The notes under the pieces were generated by a model. That model worked only from the letters and a program-made list of their open reading frames with translations, had not been told where the DNA came from and did not search any database. Below, in pieces: positions 59,123 to 64,000 of a stretch of 64,000 nt of DNA (its first letter is position 1; the number at the start of each line of letters is the position of its first letter). Where the stretch lies: assembly GCA_021018815.1 (NCBI GenBank), contig JAITYX010000022.1, positions 1,674,001-1,738,000 on the forward strand, written 5' to 3'. The translations under genes and the position numbers were made by a program. This DNA comes from Talinum fruticosum. Lineage: Eukaryota > Streptophyta > Magnoliopsida > Caryophyllales > Talinaceae.

Positions 59123-60244
59123 ATGGCGAGGACGGCAAAAAAATCAACCAAATCGAGACCAATTATCCAAAGCTCTACACCAAACGAATCGGCGGAAGTA
59201 GAAAAATCAACACGGAACCTGGTGGTACATTTGGAATTAGAAATAAATGAAGATGCCAATAAACCAGTAACCCCTGGACAAGAAGCTGGAGACCTGAATT
59301 CAAACCCTAACCCTCAGGAGGAACTCAAACCCTAACCCTCAGGTGGAAATGCGGGCTACCTTCCTAGGATGGATTGAAGCTTTGAGGAAAAGAACATCCC
59401 AATCTTGGGTGGACCAAGTAGAAGAAGCCGAGAGAGCTACAAGCACCATAGAAGGTCCTCGCATTGGACACAAACTAGCATATATCCCTCTGATTGTGCA
59501 CAACGGCATCCAGATTCAATGCATCGAGGAAAAGGATATTGCAACTTATGGGAATCTTCAATTATCTGTTTTGTGTTAGGGGCAAATCCCCCTGTGGGTG
59601 ATGTTAGGCTTTTTAATAGAATTTGGGGAAATCTTGGATTTGATATGGCAATTACTAAGAAAGGGGAGTATTCATTGCTAGGTTCCATTCTGTGTTGGAA
59701 CGTGATGAAGCATTGAAAAATATTTTTATATATTTTGACAAAAAACCATTGGTTATGCATCCTTGGAGGATAGGGAAATCTACAGAGAAGCGAGATATTG
59801 CTAAGTTCCCTGTATGGTCTAGATTACATAATCTAGATTTGAAATTTTAGAGTGTGGAAGGGTTCAGCAAAATTGCAAACCTCGTGGGGAGACCACTTGC
59901 AACGGACAAGCACACACAAAGCAAATCGAAGGCAACCTTTGCTAGGATCCTCATTGAAATAGATCTTTGTAAAGAATTTAAGGATAAAGTGATGTTTATG
60001 GATGAGAAAGGAGGACTAGTACATCAACCTCGTTGAGTATGAACGGATGCCAATAAAATGTGACTTTTGCAAATCTTATGGGCATGAAGTTGAAAATTTC
60101 AGAAGAATACCAAAAAGGTCCAGGCAAAGAAAGGAAATGAGGAAAGCCCCGGTCACAAATGAGGAACCCTTACTGGTGGAACCTAGATCCATCAACCGAG
60201 CTGCCAAGTACTACCGAAAAGCAAGATCCGGAGGTAAATGGTGA
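59123..60244 (+). pseudogene. LINE ORF1 (gag-like, zinc knuckle), frameshifted
   Basis: Plant L1 ORF1 proteins bind element RNA through a DUF4283 region and a CCHC knuckle. ATG at 59123 starts MARTAKKSTKSRPIIQSSTP. A stop near 59333 and frame changes at 59580 and 59850 break it. RKTSQSWVDQV-like sequence at 59400, VRLFNRIWGNLGFDMAI at 59605 and SKIANLVGRPLATDKHT at 59865 follow the family order. The knuckle CDFCKSYGHEVENF at 60056 has Phe in place of the last Cys. A telomere-like AACCCTAACCCTCAGG occurs twice near 59305-59345 by chance or slippage. Confidence 0.75.
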
Positions 60245-60349
60245 AGCACAGCAGATTATCACAACAATACACATAGGGCAGTGTACTACACCTCCTAATA
60301 TTACGGCTATGCAAAATAGTTTTGGCTCTCTCAACCCCGATAATGGATA

Positions 60350-63300
60350 GCCTATGTTTCTGGAATATAGGGGCCTTAATAGGCCAAATAAACTACATGC
60401 AGAAAGGAAACTATTTTGGGAGAATAAATGTAGTTTGATGGGATTAGCCGAGACAATGACTCTAGCAAATAAAGAGGAGGCAATAAGCAATACTTTGGGT
60501 AGGGAATTGGAAGTAGTGACAAATGGGGAATACCAAACACGATGCAGAATATACCCGGGACCCAAATGTCATGAAAATCTCCGATAATCTACCGTCATCC
60601 ATGTGCTAATGGAAACAAAAGGTAAACACGTTTATATCTCTGCCATCTATGGGGACAATGAAATGCACGGTAGGTTGGAATTATGGAAAGAGCTAGAAAA
60701 ATTCAGCCACAACAGTTGTTGGAGGTGATTTTAAGGATTGTTGGAGGTGATTTTAATGCCTTACTGACTGAGAATGAAAGACTAGGAGGGGACAGGATCC
60801 AGCCTCCAGAGTTGTATGATTTCAATCAATGGGTTGACATCTGCGCAATGCAAGAATTACGGAATGCAGGACATGAATTCACGTGGAATAACACGCAGGC
60901 GGAGACTAGAGTTTTTTCAAAAATAGATAAGAGTATTTATCAATGGCGATGGACTATTGCAATTTCGAGATGCTAGGTATGCGGTGTTGAATGAAGGCAT
61001 ATCTGATCACTGCCCACTAATGGTGACATTGACTGAGCTGAGAAGAAAAGGAAGATTCAAGTTTTATAATATGTGGGCCAAGACCTCAAAATTTCAAGAA
61101 GTAGTGGCAAACGAATGGAGCAGGGAATACAAAGGCACAACCATGTTTCAAATTGTGAGCAAACTCAAGGCTCTAAAAAAGCCACTGAGAGAGTTAAATA
61201 AAGTAAAGTTTGGTGATATCCATGTGAAAGTCCAAGGGGCTAAAGTTGCACTTGATAGACTACGGGAGACAATACATAGAGACTACCTTAATAGTGAACT
61301 TTATGAGATGGAAAAGAAGGCAGCAAAGAAGTACCAAGAGTTATGCAATGCAGAAAGGAGTTATCTATTGCAGAAAACATAGGAGAAAACACAGGAGAAG
61401 TGGCTGCAACAAGGAGACCAAAATTGCTTCACTTATAGCAAGAAACTATAGCTTTGCAATAAGAGCAATAGAGAGTAAAGAGGGGACAGTGATTCAGGAT
61501 CAAGAACAGATAGGAGAAATATTCGTAGAGCATTTCTCCAGCTTCCTGGCAGGCAAAGAGATATACCAAAGATAGTATATCTCTGGAAGCAGAACTACAA
61601 GGACCAGCTCCACAGGAGGACCACAGGAACAAACTGTTGGACCCCATTAGAGATGAAGAAATTAAAAGTGCTACGTTTAGCATTGATAGCAACAAAAGTA
61701 CCAGTCCAGATGGATATGGGAGTGGATTTTTCAAAGAATGTTGGTCCACAATAGGGGAGACATATGCAAGGCTGTAAGAGAGATGTTCTATAGAGGTAAA
61801 TTACTTAATCAAGTAAATGCGACATGCTATGGTGCCTAAGGTAACAAACCCCACAAAACCAGAGGACCTAAGACCAATAGCGTGTTGCAACACGTTGTAC
61901 AAATGTATAACCAAGGTAATATGTGCCAGATTAAAAGGGGTGTTAACAGCACACACAAGGGGAGTTTGTAGAACGAAAATCTATTATGCACAATGTGCTC
62001 ATCTGTGAAGATATTATCCAAAAATACAAAAGGAAAGGGGTATCTCCTCGATGTCTAATGAAGATAGACCTACAGAAGGCGTATGACTCAATTAATTGGA
62101 AGTTCATTGAGCAATTGTTTCTTGGTTACAAATGGTCGCAGTCATAATGTGCTGCATAACCAATGCAAAGTTTTCAATCAAGATCAATGGAAACCTTCAT
62201 GGTTACTTCAGTGGTGGTAGAGGGATAAGGCAGGGAGACCCAATGTCCCCACTTATCTTTGTGCTAGTTATGGAATATCTAATAAGATCTATAAAAATTG
62301 CCCAAAAAAAGAGAAGCTTCAGGTTTCATCCGGGGTGCAAACAACTAGAACTCAGCACACTTTGCTTTGCGGATGACTTATTCATGTTTTGTGAAGCGGA
62401 TAAGCAAACTATACTATGCTTGCAGGCGGCCTTTCAGCATTTCTCTATTGCCACCGGATTAACAGCAAATCAAAAGAAGTCACAGATAATTGTGGCTGGA
62501 AGGAATACAGGAGCAAGAAGCAATGCAACTAGCGAAGTTGACGGGGTATATAAAGGGAGATCTCCTCTTTAAGTACTTGGGAGTACCAATAAAGGTACAG
62601 AGACTAACTAAGGGAGATTGCCAAACTCTAATAAGTAGAATCACAGCAAGAAGCATGCGAAAAGAAGACTGTCATATGCTGGTAAGCTTCAACTCATCAA
62701 TTCTGTCGTGCTAAGCATAGCTATTGGTGCCAAATGTTTATTTTACCGAAGGCAGTATTGAAAGGGGTGGGGTCATTGCAAGTTGTAGGCAGTTTTTATG
62801 TGAGAAGAATTTATCCAGTTGCTTGGTTGACAATATGCCTACCAAAGGAAGAGGGAGACCTGAGAATTCGGATATAATAAAGAAAAATGCAGCTGGTGTC
62901 CAAACTTGTATGGGATATTGCATAAAAGAAGGATAACCTTTGGGTGAAGTGGGTGAACCATGTCTATGTGAGGGATCAATTTACTGGATGAAACCAAAAA
63001 CAACAAATAGTTGGAATTGGAGGAAGCTAATTAGCACCAGAGATCAACTTCTCCATGGGGTGAATACCTCCAGCAACACTTGGCTGAGTACTAATAACGA
63101 ACTGTACAAAGCTAGTGATGCATACGAGCTCCTAAGAAGCAAGGCTGAAGAGTAAAATGGTATAAGTTGGTCTGGGCCAACCCAATCATTCCTAAATGTT
63201 CGTTCATTGCGTGGCTAGCATTACAAGAGACTGCTCACCAAAGAGACAGACTTGAACAAATGGGATTGAAGGTGGAGGAGACTTGTTTGTTATGTGAAGA

Positions 63301-63560
63301 GGCCAAAGAAACTCACCAACACTTATTCTTTGAGTGCCCTTACTCCTAAGAAGTATATAGATCGCTAATGAAGGAGCTAGTTGGATGGAATCAAGGGGGA
63401 ATGGGATGGGATCAATGGCATCAGGATTACTATCAATTCAATGGAAGTTTGATACAGAAGAGGATGATAGGACTCTGCATTACAGTGAGTATTTACGGTT
63501 GTTGATGTGAGAGGAATAGAAGAATATTCACAAAAACCGCAAAGGGAGCATGAATGTTTA
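60350..63560 (+). pseudogene. LINE ORF2 (endonuclease, reverse transcriptase, zf-RVT), frameshifted
   Basis: The apurinic-like endonuclease begins near 60345 (SLCFWNI, then GLNRPNKL). It has GGDFNALLTENERLGGDRIQ at 60745 and ISDHCPLMVTL at 60999, the conserved GDFN and SDH motifs. Reverse transcriptase: EDLRPIACCNTLYKCITKVI (61862), MKIDLQKAYDSINW (62060), GGRGIRQGDPMSPLIF (62215) and CFADDLFMFCEAD (62366), with the catalytic FADD intact. zf-RVT: IIPKCSFIAWLALQETAHQR and CLLCEEAKETHQHLFFECP (63185-63340). Stops and frame shifts occur at about 60590, 61380, 61575, 62570 and 62935. No RNase H is recognisable. Confidence 0.85.
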
Positions 63561-63701
63561 CGATAGAATGTGGTAGATTAATCATTAGTAGAATCAAGAA
63601 ATCTGATATATGATTTATAAACCGTGGTATACCCAAAGATTGTGTAATGTTTGAGGTCATGATGAATGATAAATCTATCTTACATTCTACCCAAAAAAAA
63701 C

Positions 63702-64000
63702 GAATTAGAGAGAAGGAAACTATCATCTCAGTGTTTGATTTGTATTCATTGCATATTTGATGTCCCCTACAAGACTCTAACATTCCTAATTTATAGCAAA
63801 ATAGTTGGGGACTTAAATTAAGTAAGACAAAATACTGGAACTCCTCCCCCAAGTAACAAAAAGTAAAACTTCTTCCCCAAGCAACACATCTAAACCACAT
63901 ATATTTCCTAATTATTATTTCCTAACAAAAACAAAAGTCCTTCCCCAAGCAACACTTCTAAACCACATAAATTTCCTAATTATTATTTTTAAACTTTGTG
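63702..64000 (-). repeat. LTR-like dispersed repeat, copy 2, second part, running off the window
   Basis: The reverse complement matches 56241-56530, including TATAAATTAGGAATGTTAGA, GTCCCCAACTATTTTGC and the tandem TTGCTTGGGGAAG units. It continues past 64000. Confidence 0.75.

Larger units (their letters stand above)
59049..63701 (+). mobile_element. L1-like LINE, full-length but inactive, with target duplication
   Basis: A 4.65 kb plus-strand element has ORF1, endonuclease, reverse transcriptase and a zf-RVT domain, and ends in a short A run (63693-63700). GAATTAGAGAGA occurs at 59036-59047 before it and at 63702-63713 after it, a 12-bp target duplication typical of target-primed reverse transcription. 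It sits in a uS15 intron, antisense to that gene, and interrupts copy 2 of the LTR-like repeat. Frames are broken, so it cannot move on its own. Confidence 0.85.

Noticed and set aside
59300..59345. Telomeric repeat (CCCTAACCCT)
   Set aside because: Only two short occurrences inside LINE ORF1. This is not an interstitial telomere tract.

Overview
This is nuclear DNA from a flowering plant, most likely a dicot. The evidence is an AT-rich background, GT-AG introns with T-rich tails, a plant-only HD-Zip class I gene, a FAR1-type Mutator transposase, Ty1/Copia and Ty3/Gypsy LTRs with plant-style primer sites, and a plant L1-like LINE. I cannot name the species. Most of the window is transposable-element DNA, nested several levels deep. 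No prokaryotic, plastid or viral operon is present.

Layout. At 1-2354 lies the left-truncated end of a minus-strand Copia element (gag, primer site, 1.6 kb LTR). At 4007-6598 a 2.6 kb element with ~165 bp terminal inverted repeats holds a host-like coding fragment and a large foldback structure. At 7388-21967 an old plus-strand Copia element with ~110 bp LTRs is split by two insertions. One is a solo LTR (10187-11778) of the same family as the LTR at 726-2354. The other is a Gypsy-type solo LTR (12342-20835, target duplication CCTGC), which itself holds a 5.5 kb FAR1-type Mutator-like element (about 14671-20212) placed inside a TA microsatellite.

The best host gene is an HD-Zip I transcription factor of the HAT5/ATHB-1 type (24385-30235, four coding exons, 4.1 kb third intron). 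A 29-codon upstream ORF precedes it, which I interpret as the conserved peptide uORF known for this family. As printed, the gene has a frameshift in a C-rich run that removes its conserved acidic/tryptophan tail, and a Ser replaces the usual Trp in homeodomain helix 3.

From 31740 to 44945 the window returns to repeats: a hAT-like element, a CACTA terminus, a decayed minus-strand Copia split by a solo LTR rich in GC palindromes (35021-36476, target duplication ACAAG), a gene fragment matching the PHD-finger region of MBD9, and a second minus-strand Copia (39756-44945, target duplication CTTGG). At 45653-46002 are the last two exons of a cyclopropane-fatty-acyl-phospholipid synthase gene, without the rest.

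From 49064 to beyond the right edge runs a minus-strand gene for an organellar (probably mitochondrial) uS15 ribosomal protein, of which three 3' exons are visible. Its 8.7 kb intron contains a broken PDK1 kinase pseudogene and transposon debris. The next intron contains a 4.65 kb LINE with a clear target duplication, inserted into one of two inverted copies of an LTR-like repeat. The two complete-looking host loci (HAT5-like and uS15) are thus surrounded and stretched by repeats, and the other host-like sequences are fragments. I found no wholly new multi-gene system. The most interesting signals are the foldback element, the HAT5 uORF and frameshift, the palindrome-rich LTR, the MBD9 fragment fused to a Copia remnant, and the layered insertions.
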